A stretch of DNA of 64,000 nucleotides from Lishizhenia tianjinensis (GTDB lineage: Bacteria; Bacteroidota; Bacteroidia; Flavobacteriales_D; Crocinitomicaceae), in contig NZ_FPAS01000002.1 in the NCBI RefSeq assembly GCF_900116425.1, forward strand, positions 390,537 to 454,536, read 5' to 3'. The first letter of the stretch is position 1, and each line of letters opens with the position of its first letter. A model generated the notes under the pieces. That model saw only the letters and a program-made list of their open reading frames with translations, did no database searches and was not told the origin of the DNA. Made by a program: the position numbers and the translations under genes. This document shows positions 44,569-51,819 of this stretch, in pieces.

Positions 44569-45330
44569 ATGAAATTGCATTACAGGAAAATGGGAGAGGG
44601 TGCACCTTTTATTATTTTGCACGGACTCTTTGGTTCGTCAGATAATTGGCAAACTCACGCCAAGCGCCTGTCAGAATATTTTGAAGTTTATTTGGTAGAT
44701 CAACGCAATCACGGTCATTCTGATTGGAGCGAGGATTTCAACTATGATTTATTGGCTGAGGATTTAAAGGAATTGATCGATGACGAAGGTTTGAGTGATG
44801 TTTACCTTTTAGGTCACAGCATGGGTGGGAAAACGGCCATGTTTTTCGCACAGAAATACCCGGAGCTTATCGAGAAATTGATTGTTGTGGACATGGGAAT
44901 TAAGGGATATCCTTCTCACCATGGACCTATCTTAGAAGGTTTGAACGCCCTGGATTTAAATGTTATCAAAACCAGAGGTGCAGCCTCAAAAGAAATGGCA
45001 AAGTATGTAGATAACGAAGCTACACGCATGTTCTTGCTGAAGAATTTATACTGGAAAGAAAAAGGTCAATTGGGTTGGCGTATCAATATTCCAGTTTTGG
45101 AAGCAAAGATGCCTGAGATTTTGGTGCCGTTACCAGAAGGGGAGTGTTTTGTACCAACTTTATTTATGCGCGGCGGGTTGTCGGGCTACATCGTAGAAGA
45201 AGATTACGACAGCATACGCGAAGCCTTTCCAGATTGCGAAATTAAGACCATAGAAAAAGCCGGTCACTGGATACATGCTGAAGCTCCGAAAGAGTTTTTG
45301 GATGAAGTATTGGGTTACTGCTTAAGGTAA
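44569..45330 (+). CDS. Alpha/beta-fold hydrolase (YbfF-like)
   Basis: The 253-residue enzyme shows an oxyanion region LHGLFGSSDNW, the stretch DQRNHGHSDWSEDFNYD, the nucleophile elbow GHSMGG with Ser near residue 84, and a C-terminal catalytic His in KAGHWIHAEAP. It is like E. coli YbfF, an esterase of uncertain physiological substrate. It ends its transcript with pdxJ. Confidence 0.9.
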   Translation: MKLHYRKMGEGAPFIILHGLFGSSDNWQTHAKRLSEYFEVYLVDQRNHGHSDWSEDFNYDLLAEDLKELIDDEGLSDVYLLGHSMGGKTAMFFAQKYPELIEKLIVVDMGIKGYPSHHGPILEGLNALDLNVIKTRGAASKEMAKYVDNEATRMFLLKNLYWKEKGQLGWRINIPVLEAKMPEILVPLPEGECFVPTLFMRGGLSGYIVEEDYDSIREAFPDCEIKTIEKAGHWIHAEAPKEFLDEVLGYCLR

Positions 45331-45359
45331 AAGATTAAATTTTTAAAAAAAATATAGTG

Positions 45360-45389
45360 AAGGATGAGCGTATAGTTCATCCTTTTTTT
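45360..45389 (+). terminator. Terminator of pdxJ operon, GGATGARC family
   Basis: The arms AAGGATGAGC and GTTCATCCTT enclose a 5-base loop with a T-run. The arms are closely related to those of terminators at 41396, 42128 and 48607. Confidence 0.85.
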
Positions 45390-45497
45390 GTTGAAATAAT
45401 CTCCAATTTCAATGCTTTAAAAATCATTATTCCCTACTCACACTCTTTACTATCATTTCCCAGTTTGGTTGAGGGAAGGCAATTAAAGTTTAGACCT

Positions 45498-45532
45498 AAA
45501 AAAAGGCCTTCAACATATTCTGAAGGCCTTTT
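45498..45532 (-). terminator. Terminator of the lipocalin-like gene
   Basis: The stem AAAAGGCCTTCA/TGAAGGCCTTTT is followed by a T-run on the minus strand, 16 bases beyond the stop codon. Confidence 0.85.
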
Positions 45533-45547
45533 GTAGTTAAGTTTTTT

Positions 45548-46129
45548 TTATTCCTTTTCGAATTCCATTAATATAAAGTATTCTTGACTTTCCTCACCAA
45601 AGTAGCTATCATCCATAGCAGAAGAGGTATTGATGCGTAGGTGCAATTCTTTATCGCTTAATCGTTCTACAATTAGAGCGTCGTCATAACCTAAGTAGGT
45701 GATTTCATTAAACCCAGGTAGGTAGATTTGCGTTTTTTTCTTAACTCCATCCAACCAATACCATTGGTCTTTATGGGTATATTCTTCAAAACTTCCATCG
45801 CCATTCAAGTAATGATAAATGGTCATGTTTTGGTCTTTCTCCAAGTTTAAGTCGAGTAAGAATTCAAAAGTTTGACTTTCTCCATCTTGGTCGGTTACAG
45901 TTACTTTTCCGTCTGTATAACTAAGGGTTTGTTTGTAAGAACTCACGGTTCCATCAGAATTTTCGTAACGGTCTATAAAGTCACCACTAAGGTTGGTAAG
46001 TTTCCATTCTCCTGTTATTCTGGCGTCTCTAGATTTTAGGGAAATAGCTGGGTCGTTTTCTCCTTTTTTACAACTCGTGAAGGTTAAGCTTGTGATGAAG
46101 GCAAGTGATAAGAATACTAATTTTCTCAT
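45548..46129 (-). CDS. Lipocalin-like lipoprotein
   Basis: The 193-residue protein has a lipoprotein signal (lipobox TFTSC, Cys20) and a beta-rich body starting ARITGEWKLTNLSGDFIDRYENSDG. That opening resembles the lipocalin-like or DUF5004-type calycin domains common in Bacteroidota lipoproteins. No ligand can be named. It stands alone between two terminators. Confidence 0.72.
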   Translation of the reverse strand: MRKLVFLSLAFITSLTFTSCKKGENDPAISLKSRDARITGEWKLTNLSGDFIDRYENSDGTVSSYKQTLSYTDGKVTVTDQDGESQTFEFLLDLNLEKDQNMTIYHYLNGDGSFEEYTHKDQWYWLDGVKKKTQIYLPGFNEITYLGYDDALIVERLSDKELHLRINTSSAMDDSYFGEESQEYFILMEFEKE

Positions 46130-46177
46130 GATTCAGATTTTTATGTTTGGTCACTCAAATTACAAAAAATAAGCCAT

Positions 46178-46207
46178 AAAAAAAGGCCCCCAATTCGGAG
46201 GCCTTTA
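46178..46207 (-). terminator. Terminator of metK
   Basis: AAAGGCC/GGCCTTT with two more inner pairs forms a stem, and a T-run follows on the minus strand, 23 bases after the metK stop. Confidence 0.8.
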
Positions 46208-46229
46208 CATTTTCGATATTATTAACAAG

Positions 46230-47483
46230 TTAACATCCGAAAACTTCTTTAATTCTATCTACGAAATCCAATTTCTCCCATGTGAAAGTTTCAACTTCTT
46301 TAGAAACAGTTTTGCTTCCAGAGTTGAAAGTAACTGTTTTAATTTCAGAAGTTCTTCCCATGTGACCGTATGCAGCTGTTTCACTATAAATTGGTTCTCT
46401 TAATTTTAATCTTCTTTCAATTGCAGCCGGACGAAGGTCGAAGATCTCAGAAACTTTCTGAGCAATTTCTCCATCATTCATATCCACTTTAGAAGTATTG
46501 TAAGTATTTACGTAAACTCCCATAGGTTCAACCACACCAATTGCGTAAGAAACTTGTACCAATACTTCAGAACATAATCCTGCAGCAACTAAGTTTTTGG
46601 CAATGTGACGTGTAGCGTAAGCCGCTGATCTATCTACTTTACTTGGATCTTTTCCTGAGAATGCACCACCACCGTGAGCACCTTTTCCACCGTAAGTATC
46701 TACAATAATTTTTCTACCTGTCAATCCTGTATCTCCGTGTGGACCACCGATGACGAATTTACCTGTTGGGTTGATGTGGTATTTAATATCGTCGTTAAAC
46801 AATTTTTGAATCTCTGGCTTCAATTGAGCTTTAACACGAGGAATTAAAATGTTGATGATGTCAGACTTAATCTGCGCTAACATTTTTTCTTCGTCTGCAT
46901 CAAAGTCATCGTGCTGTGTAGAAACAACGATGGCCTCAATTCTTTGTGGAACGTTATCATCACTGTACTCTATCGTTACCTGTGCTTTTGCATCCGGACG
47001 CAAGTACGTAATATCTTTCATTTCTCTTCTCAATGAAGCTAACTCTATCAAAATCTTGTGCGAAAGATCTAAAGCTAACGGCATAAAGTTTTCAGTTTCG
47101 TCTGTTGCATATCCGAACATCATACCTTGGTCTCCAGCACCCTGCTCTTCTGGGTTATCTCTGTCAACTCCACGGTTAATGTCTTCAGATTGCTCGTGAA
47201 TCGCCGAAATTACAGCACAAGATTTTGCGTCGAATTGGTATTCACTTTTTGTATATCCTATTTTAGCAATTACGTCACGTGCAATTTGCTGCACATCTAA
47301 GTAACTGTCAGATTTTACTTCTCCAGCCAATGTTACTAGACCAGTTGTTACTAGTGTTTCACAAGCCACTTTTGAATTAGGATCAAATGCTAAAAAATGA
47401 TCGATAAGTGCGTCTGAAATTTGATCGGCAACTTTGTCTGGGTGCCCTTCAGAAACTGATTCTGATGTAAACAAATATGGCAT
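46230..47483 (-). CDS. metK: S-adenosylmethionine synthetase
   Basis: The 417-residue enzyme makes SAM from methionine and ATP. Family signatures are clear: [25 protein letters not shown] at the start, [12 protein letters not shown], and [28 protein letters not shown]. Length is typical for Bacteroidota, slightly longer than E. coli MetK. I see no riboswitch in the 101-base divergent spacer to tsaB. Confidence 0.97.
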   Translation of the reverse strand: MPYLFTSESVSEGHPDKVADQISDALIDHFLAFDPNSKVACETLVTTGLVTLAGEVKSDSYLDVQQIARDVIAKIGYTKSEYQFDAKSCAVISAIHEQSEDINRGVDRDNPEEQGAGDQGMMFGYATDETENFMPLALDLSHKILIELASLRREMKDITYLRPDAKAQVTIEYSDDNVPQRIEAIVVSTQHDDFDADEEKMLAQIKSDIINILIPRVKAQLKPEIQKLFNDDIKYHINPTGKFVIGGPHGDTGLTGRKIIVDTYGGKGAHGGGAFSGKDPSKVDRSAAYATRHIAKNLVAAGLCSEVLVQVSYAIGVVEPMGVYVNTYNTSKVDMNDGEIAQKVSEIFDLRPAAIERRLKLREPIYSETAAYGHMGRTSEIKTVTFNSGSKTVSKEVETFTWEKLDFVDRIKEVFGC

Positions 47484-47572
47484 TTCCTGTTATTAATTTT
47501 TAAATAGAAGCGCTAAAATAATAAATGTTCAGGATAGAAAAGAATTTCGCGTAATTTTCACTGAAGAAAATT

Positions 47573-47580
47573 TATTTTTG
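47573..47580 (+). promoter_or_regulatory. -7 promoter box of tsaB
   Basis: TATTTTTG is a full TANNTTTG match that ends 4 bases before the ATG, implying a leaderless or nearly leaderless mRNA. Confidence 0.5.
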
Positions 47581-47584
47581 TGCC

Positions 47585-48259
47585 ATGGCATACATTCTTC
47601 ATTTAGAGACGGCAACTAAGGTTTGTTCTGTGGCTTTATCCTACAACGGAAAGCTTATAGAGGTAATAGAAACGGAAGAAGACGGATACACGCACGCCGA
47701 AAATCTGACGGTTTTTGTGGAGCAAGTTTTAAGTAATGCAAAGTTGACCCCAAAAAATTTGGCAGCGGTGTCGGTAACGAGCGGACCAGGTTCTTACACA
47801 GGTTTAAGGATAGGTGTTTCTACCGCCAAAGGATTGTGTTATGCCTTAAATATTCCCTTGATAGCTGTGAATGCTCTTGAGGCGATTGCTTACCAAGCAA
47901 AAGAGCTTCATCCCACAAAAAACATTTGTGCTTTAATAGATGCGCGTAGAATGGAAGTTTTTTCTGCGATTTATGATACGAAGATGGCCGAGTTGAAGGC
48001 TATATCTGCAGATGTAATTGAAGAGGGAACCTATGCTGAATTTGAAAATCTACTCATTTGTGGAGATGGTGCTGAAAAATTGCAAGAAATCTGGAAGGAT
48101 AGGAACTTGGAATTTGATGTGAATATTAAATCTTCTGCAAAAGGACATGTACAAAAAGCCTTTGAAAAATTCCAAACCGAGCAATTCGAAGACGTGGCTT
48201 ATTTCGAACCGTTTTACTTGAAAGATTTTGTGGCCTTAAAATCGAAGAAGAGAGTGTAA
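47585..48259 (+). CDS. tsaB: tRNA threonylcarbamoyladenosine biosynthesis protein TsaB
   Basis: The 224-residue protein has the ASKHA-type start ILHLETATKVCSVAL and the TsaB hallmark SVTSGPGSYTGLRIGVSTAKGLCYAL. It works with TsaD and TsaE to make the t6A base next to the anticodon of tRNAs reading ANN codons. The C-terminus is degenerate relative to TsaD, as usual. Its partners are not in the window. Confidence 0.93.
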   Translation: MAYILHLETATKVCSVALSYNGKLIEVIETEEDGYTHAENLTVFVEQVLSNAKLTPKNLAAVSVTSGPGSYTGLRIGVSTAKGLCYALNIPLIAVNALEAIAYQAKELHPTKNICALIDARRMEVFSAIYDTKMAELKAISADVIEEGTYAEFENLLICGDGAEKLQEIWKDRNLEFDVNIKSSAKGHVQKAFEKFQTEQFEDVAYFEPFYLKDFVALKSKKRV

Positions 48260-48265
48260 TTACTT

Positions 48266-48313
48266 TCTAATTGTCTAGGAATCTAGAACTCTAGCAGTCT
48301 AGATATCTATCTT
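48266..48313. repeat. TCTAGNNN octamer array (six exact units)
   Basis: Six units keep exact 8-base spacing: TCTAATTG, TCTAGGAA, TCTAGAAC, TCTAGCAG, TCTAGATA and TCTATCTT. The array starts 6 bases after the tsaB stop and ends on the stop codon of the convergent small lipoprotein gene. Confidence 0.85.
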
Positions 48314-48431
48314 ATATTTTCCCCATAGGTGTTGACTGACCTTTACGTCCGTCACATTTTTTAGAACTTGCACATTGGGTAATGATTAATCCGAGTACGA
48401 GGAAGAGGAGTATGATGCCTAGTTTTTTCAT
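48312..48431 (-). CDS. Small lipoprotein, 39 residues
   Basis: An intact frame reads MKKLGIILLFLVLGLIITQC followed by ASSKKCDGRKGQSTPMGKI and TAA. It has a full lipoprotein signal with the lipobox Cys at position 20 and only 19 mature residues. The sequence CDGRKGQSTPMG recalls tiny lipoproteins seen in other Flavobacteriia, from memory. Function is unknown. From here to the terminator at 48602 I see no further gene. Confidence 0.65.
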   Translation of the reverse strand: MKKLGIILLFLVLGLIITQCASSKKCDGRKGQSTPMGKI

Positions 48432-48601
48432 GGTTTAGATTTTAGTATGAAACGCGATTAAATTCTTTGGTTACAAGATTTACGTCTTGAAATGGATAAC
48501 GGATTTATTCGAGTAGATATTTCAGGAGTTCTAGAAAAAGTATGGAGTATTGACAAGATAAGTTTTGAATTTGGTGTTTAATTATTTGAAATTGATCTCA
48601 C

Positions 48602-48631
48602 AAAAAAAGGATGAACATAATGCTCATCCTT
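48602..48631 (-). terminator. Terminator of hdc-like gene, GGATGAAC family
   Basis: The arms AAGGATGAAC and GCTCATCCTT (48607-48616, 48622-48631) enclose a 5-base loop and a T-run follows on the minus strand. Confidence 0.85.
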
Positions 48632-48632
48632 C

Positions 48633-48672
48633 TCTAAATATCTAACCGTCTAAAAGTCTTTGCTTCTCTGAA
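48633..48672. repeat. TCTANNNN octamer array
   Basis: Three clear units (TCTAAATA, TCTAACCG, TCTAAAAG), then the decayed TCTTTGCT and TCTCTGAA, keep 8-base spacing. They occupy the whole interval between the terminator hairpin and the stop codon at 48673. Confidence 0.7.
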
Positions 48673-49821
48673 TTAAAAATCAAAAGCGTATTCTTCTTCT
48701 TCGTTTTGATCGGCCATCGTTAAATCTTCTATGAATTCATCGATTTGCGCTTTACTTACGTTAGGCATACAAATGATATGAGAAATATCTCCCTCAGTAG
48801 CCAATTGCCATTTGTTTTTTACAGAATTTGGTGTTTTGGGCATAACCACTGTAATACTGTTCGGATTTCTCCAAGCATTTACACCTATTTCTTGTAGTCG
48901 TTGCTCGCAGTAACGCGCAGTTTCTAAACTTTTCTCGTAACGTGCTTTGAGTCCATCTACCCCCATTTTCTTAATGGCATACCACAAGAATAGTGGTCCG
49001 TGACCATTACGCGACCCCGTAATCGTTGTGTCTAAAGAACCAATGTAGGCAATGCCATTTGAGATTCTATCTCGAATGGATTTTTTGGCAACGATAACTC
49101 CACAAGGCATAGGTGAACCAATGAATTTGTGACCAGAGATAGAAATACTATCTATACCATCTTTGAAATCGAAAGCAGGTTTTGGGTTCATGAAGGCACC
49201 ATAACTTCCAGAAAGCGCTCCGTCTACATGGATGTAATGATCGTGAATAGCCAAATTCTTTAAGATAGATTTAATTCTGCCTACATCGTCTTTAGCTTCT
49301 TTCATGGTTGTACCAAAAGTTGAAAGCACAATAACCGGTTTGTGGCGGTTCATTTTTACAGTGTTTTCAAAATCTTCGTAATCCATTTCTCCATTCTCAG
49401 TTGAACGAATCACGATGCTTGGTATGTTTAATAAGTGTAAGTTTTTCTTTACGGAGTAGTGGGTAGACTCTGAGTAGTATACCATTCCCTTCGGGTACAT
49501 TTCACGGGCTAGATATAGTCCGTATAAATTACTCTCCGAACCACCATTGGTAACATATCCCCAGTAATCTTTAGGGTTAGCTCTGAATAATTTCGCAAAA
49601 AAAGCGACAACCTCACGTTCTAATTCGTGGGTTTGCACTTTATAGGTACAATCCTCAAAAGGATCGCCAAGGTTGTTGATAGGGTATTGTAAAAAGTTAA
49701 GGATTTCAGAGTAATCGAAATCTTTAGAAACGGGGTACCCCAAGAAAGAATCTCTGGCACCTTTTACGGCGATTTCTAATTGCTCTAATTTTTGTTTGTC
49801 CTTCTCACTAAAACCTGACAT
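48673..49821 (-). CDS. PLP-dependent decarboxylase, probably histidine decarboxylase
   Basis: The 382-residue group II decarboxylase carries SGHKFIGSPMPCGV with the PLP-binding lysine at residue 232. As I recall, this is the same number as in Morganella histidine decarboxylase, whose length is also nearly equal. Other fitting parts are GYVTNGGSESNLYGLYLAREMYP, HVDGALSGSYGAFM and GSLDTTITGSRNGHGPLFLWYAI. The expected product is histamine plus CO2. Related serine decarboxylases are close in sequence, so the substrate needs proof. No histidine/histamine antiporter or siderophore genes are adjacent. Confidence 0.82.
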   Translation of the reverse strand: MSGFSEKDKQKLEQLEIAVKGARDSFLGYPVSKDFDYSEILNFLQYPINNLGDPFEDCTYKVQTHELEREVVAFFAKLFRANPKDYWGYVTNGGSESNLYGLYLAREMYPKGMVYYSESTHYSVKKNLHLLNIPSIVIRSTENGEMDYEDFENTVKMNRHKPVIVLSTFGTTMKEAKDDVGRIKSILKNLAIHDHYIHVDGALSGSYGAFMNPKPAFDFKDGIDSISISGHKFIGSPMPCGVIVAKKSIRDRISNGIAYIGSLDTTITGSRNGHGPLFLWYAIKKMGVDGLKARYEKSLETARYCEQRLQEIGVNAWRNPNSITVVMPKTPNSVKNKWQLATEGDISHIICMPNVSKAQIDEFIEDLTMADQNEEEEYAFDF

Positions 49822-49839
49822 GTTCTCCTAAATTTTTTG

Positions 49840-49847
49840 CAAAAGTA
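49840..49847 (-). promoter_or_regulatory. -7 promoter box of hdc-like gene
   Basis: The minus strand reads TACTTTTG, a full TANNTTTG match, 18 bases before the ATG. Confidence 0.55.
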
Positions 49848-49980
49848 CTGAAATCTTTAGAGGTGTGAGGAATTAAGTATGAAAAACACTTTTTGAATAA
49901 ATCTGCATTTTTTTTTATTTCAGACAACCCTTCAATTTTTATAGTGGTATATAGTATAGAATCTTTAAACCACATAAATT

Positions 49981-50160
49981 ATGAAAAAGTCAATTTTCTT
50001 TCTTCTGTTCCTTTTCTTAGGATTTCAGATACAAGGGCAAACTTGTCAAGCTAATTTCACCATTGCCCTTGGGGCTAATCCTGGAGAAGTTATAATAACT
50101 GATAGTTTATGTTCAGATACCTTTTGTTTACAAGTAAGCCATCATCCCATTTTACGGTAA
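49981..50160 (+). pseudogene. Truncated secreted protein, 59 residues
   Basis: A frame starting MKKSIFFLLFLFLGFQIQGQ gives a perfect signal peptide, then TCQANFTIALGANPGEVIITDSLCSD and an early stop at 50158. A shift to another frame near 50130 would add about 20 residues. It looks like the surviving 5' end of a larger secreted protein, but a real short gene is possible. The 458-base interval between the hdc-like and beta-helix genes holds only this frame and a terminator. Confidence 0.45.
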
Positions 50161-50228
50161 GCTCGGGAGTGCAGAAAATCTATAGAATAATTAAAGGGTA
50201 AGCAATTGTTTTAGTTTTAGAATCTAAA

Positions 50229-50270
50229 TAAAAAGAGGAGGGAGAGACGTTGGTTTCTCCCTCTTTTTTA
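50229..50270. terminator. Terminator between truncated gene and beta-helix gene
   Basis: GAGGGAGA pairs with TCTCCCTC with an A-run before and a T-run after, so it can work in both directions. It lies 10 bases beyond the beta-helix gene stop. Confidence 0.75.
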
Positions 50271-50279
50271 TGAATAGAG

Positions 50280-51344
50280 TTAATGGTTGGTGATGCCGAT
50301 AACATTAACGTTTAAAGTTCCATTTTGTGGTACAATGGCATTTTGTAATTGCATTTGGTTGACTTGGGGGATGTCGGCTTCTTGACTATACATATAACCC
50401 GAACCGCTCGCTCCTCCTTCTGGCCAAGGATAAGCACCTCCATAAATTCCTATATCTGTACCGTCAGATCCTGCATTTTTCCCAGGAGAATTTGCGCTTA
50501 AATTTAAGTCATCTTGAAGCTCTATGGTTTGGTTTGTTTCTGATTCAAATAAGGGGTCAACGTTTTCTTGGTTGAAAGCTCCGGAATTTGTTCCAGTTGT
50601 GTTAAATACCGTTTGACCTGTATTACCTGAAATAGAGATATTGTTGTAATAACTATTGTAGTCGGCGCTTAAATTAGCTAATGTGTAATACCATATATTG
50701 TTGGAATAAACGCAGTTGTCTGGGTTGTTATTCGGAGATGTATTTGTTATGAGGTTGTTAGAGATTAAGAAAGAGCTTAAAGGGTTATCAACGAGGGAAA
50801 TGATTCCTAGCAAATTATTAGAAAGAATGATGTTGTTAAAAATGTATGTAGAGTTACCACTTAGAGAAAGTTCCCAATTGTTATAAAATACAAGGTTTTG
50901 AAAAATTGCATTACCAATTCCGGAGAAGGTAATGTTAGTTTGGCAGCGTCTAACAGTTATGCTGTCTAAAGGTGTGTTTAGATCATTATTTAAAGTAATC
51001 GCGCCAAATGTTTTAATTCCTTCCACAGTGCTGCCTGAGGCATTTCCAGCAAGGGTGTTGTTTAGGTATAGGTAGTTGATTGTCGTGGGATGAGGATTTT
51101 CCTTATTGGGTAAATATCCGTCTCCTATAAAGTGAAGCTTTTTGTATACATAGGTATCTGCGTAGGCCGTTGGCGATCCTTTAATTAGAATTGTATCTCC
51201 GGGTGATGCTACGTTTACAGCAGAAACAAGGGTGGTAAATACGCCGTTTGGAGCATTGATGTTATTATCCACAGTGATTTGAGCACCGTAGGTTGAGATA
51301 ACATAAATGAATGAAAGTAATAAGGTTAAAGCGAGTTTTTTCAT
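50280..51344 (-). CDS. Secreted parallel beta-helix protein
   Basis: From MKKLALTLLLSFIYVISTYGAQ the protein has 354 residues and a clean signal peptide. A longer frame reads backward into the tRNA-Phe gene and is an artefact. The body has the right-handed beta-helix pattern: GVFTTLVSAVNVASPGDTILIKGSPTAY, then many NN-rich turns (AIFQNLVFYNNWELSLSGNSTYIFNNIILSNN). Such proteins often act on or bind polysaccharide. No catalytic residues are obvious. A normal T9SS tail is absent; the last residues NGTLNVNVIGITNH end abruptly. Confidence 0.75.
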   Translation of the reverse strand: MKKLALTLLLSFIYVISTYGAQITVDNNINAPNGVFTTLVSAVNVASPGDTILIKGSPTAYADTYVYKKLHFIGDGYLPNKENPHPTTINYLYLNNTLAGNASGSTVEGIKTFGAITLNNDLNTPLDSITVRRCQTNITFSGIGNAIFQNLVFYNNWELSLSGNSTYIFNNIILSNNLLGIISLVDNPLSSFLISNNLITNTSPNNNPDNCVYSNNIWYYTLANLSADYNSYYNNISISGNTGQTVFNTTGTNSGAFNQENVDPLFESETNQTIELQDDLNLSANSPGKNAGSDGTDIGIYGGAYPWPEGGASGSGYMYSQEADIPQVNQMQLQNAIVPQNGTLNVNVIGITNH

Positions 51345-51416
51345 TTCTAATTTTTCTAACAAAATTAGAGGATGATGGAACTGATTACAATACTCAACGT
51401 TGAGTGTTTTTTCAAA

Positions 51417-51444
51417 AAAAAGACCGTCACAATTGACGGTCTTT
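51417..51444 (-). terminator. Terminator of tRNA-Phe
   Basis: Perfect arms AAAGACCGTCA/TGACGGTCTTT (51419-51429, 51434-51444) and a T-run on the minus strand lie 4 bases beyond the tRNA 3' end. A decayed copy with one mismatch follows the second tRNA at about 51618-51642. Confidence 0.88.
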
Positions 51445-51448
51445 CTTT

Positions 51449-51524
51449 TGGTGGTGATGGACGGAATCGAACCGCCGACACAAGGATTTTCAGTCCTTTG
51501 CTCTACCAACTGAGCTACATCACC
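51449..51524 (-). tRNA. tRNA-Phe (GAA), CCA encoded
   Basis: The minus strand folds into a full 76-base cloverleaf: acceptor GGTGATG/CATCACC, D arm GCTCAGTTGGTAGAGC, anticodon stem GGACT with loop CTGAAAATC (anticodon GAA), T arm GGCGGTTCGATTCCGTCC, discriminator A, and an encoded CCA. A full promoter box TATATTTG lies at 51540-51547 on the same strand. Confidence 0.96.
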
Positions 51525-51539
51525 TTCCTTTGGTGGGTG

Positions 51540-51547
51540 CAAATATA
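51540..51547 (-). promoter_or_regulatory. -7 promoter box of the proximal tRNA-Phe
   Basis: The minus strand reads TATATTTG, 16 bases before the tRNA 5' end. The same box occurs exactly 201 bases away before the second copy. Confidence 0.6.
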
Positions 51548-51651
51548 TAAACTTATTCCAGAGTACATCCTTTCTCTTTACTTTTTGTTTATACTTTCTT
51601 TAAGTTGATTCAAAAAAAAAGACCGTCTAAATTGACAGTCTTAATTTTCAG

Positions 51652-51724
51652 TGGTGATGGACGGAATCGAACCGCCGACACAAGGATTTTCAGTCCTTTG
51701 CTCTACCAACTGAGCTACATCACC
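51652..51724 (-). tRNA. tRNA-Phe (GAA), second copy, no encoded CCA
   Basis: The 73-base body is identical by eye to the copy at 51452-51524, exactly 200 bases away, but the next three bases are CTG instead of CCA. The 3' end would need CCA-adding enzyme. A TATATTTG box lies at 51741-51748, and the 3' hairpin has decayed. Confidence 0.95.
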
Positions 51725-51740
51725 TTCTGTTTGGTGGGTG

Positions 51741-51748
51741 CAAATATA
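51741..51748 (-). promoter_or_regulatory. -7 promoter box of the distal tRNA-Phe
   Basis: The minus strand reads TATATTTG, 16 bases before the tRNA 5' end, within a duplicated upstream block shared with the other copy. Confidence 0.6.
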
Positions 51749-51804
51749 TAAACATTATTTATTCTGGAGCTCTCTAGCGACAATTTTTTTTAAAATTCTT
51801 CGCT

Positions 51805-51812
51805 TATCTTTG
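51805..51812 (+). promoter_or_regulatory. -7 promoter box of coaX operon
   Basis: TATCTTTG is a full TANNTTTG match that ends 7 bases before the coaX ATG, so the leader would be very short. Confidence 0.55.
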
Positions 51813-51819
51813 TCGAGCA

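Noticed and set aside
47484-47584. SAM riboswitch before metK
   Set aside because: The divergent spacer is only 101 bases and shows no recognisable aptamer fold.
51345-51542. N-terminal extension of the beta-helix protein by 66 residues
   Set aside because: The extension is a reverse reading of the tRNA-Phe gene (GDVAQLVEQRTENP pattern); the signal peptide begins at the internal ATG at 51344.
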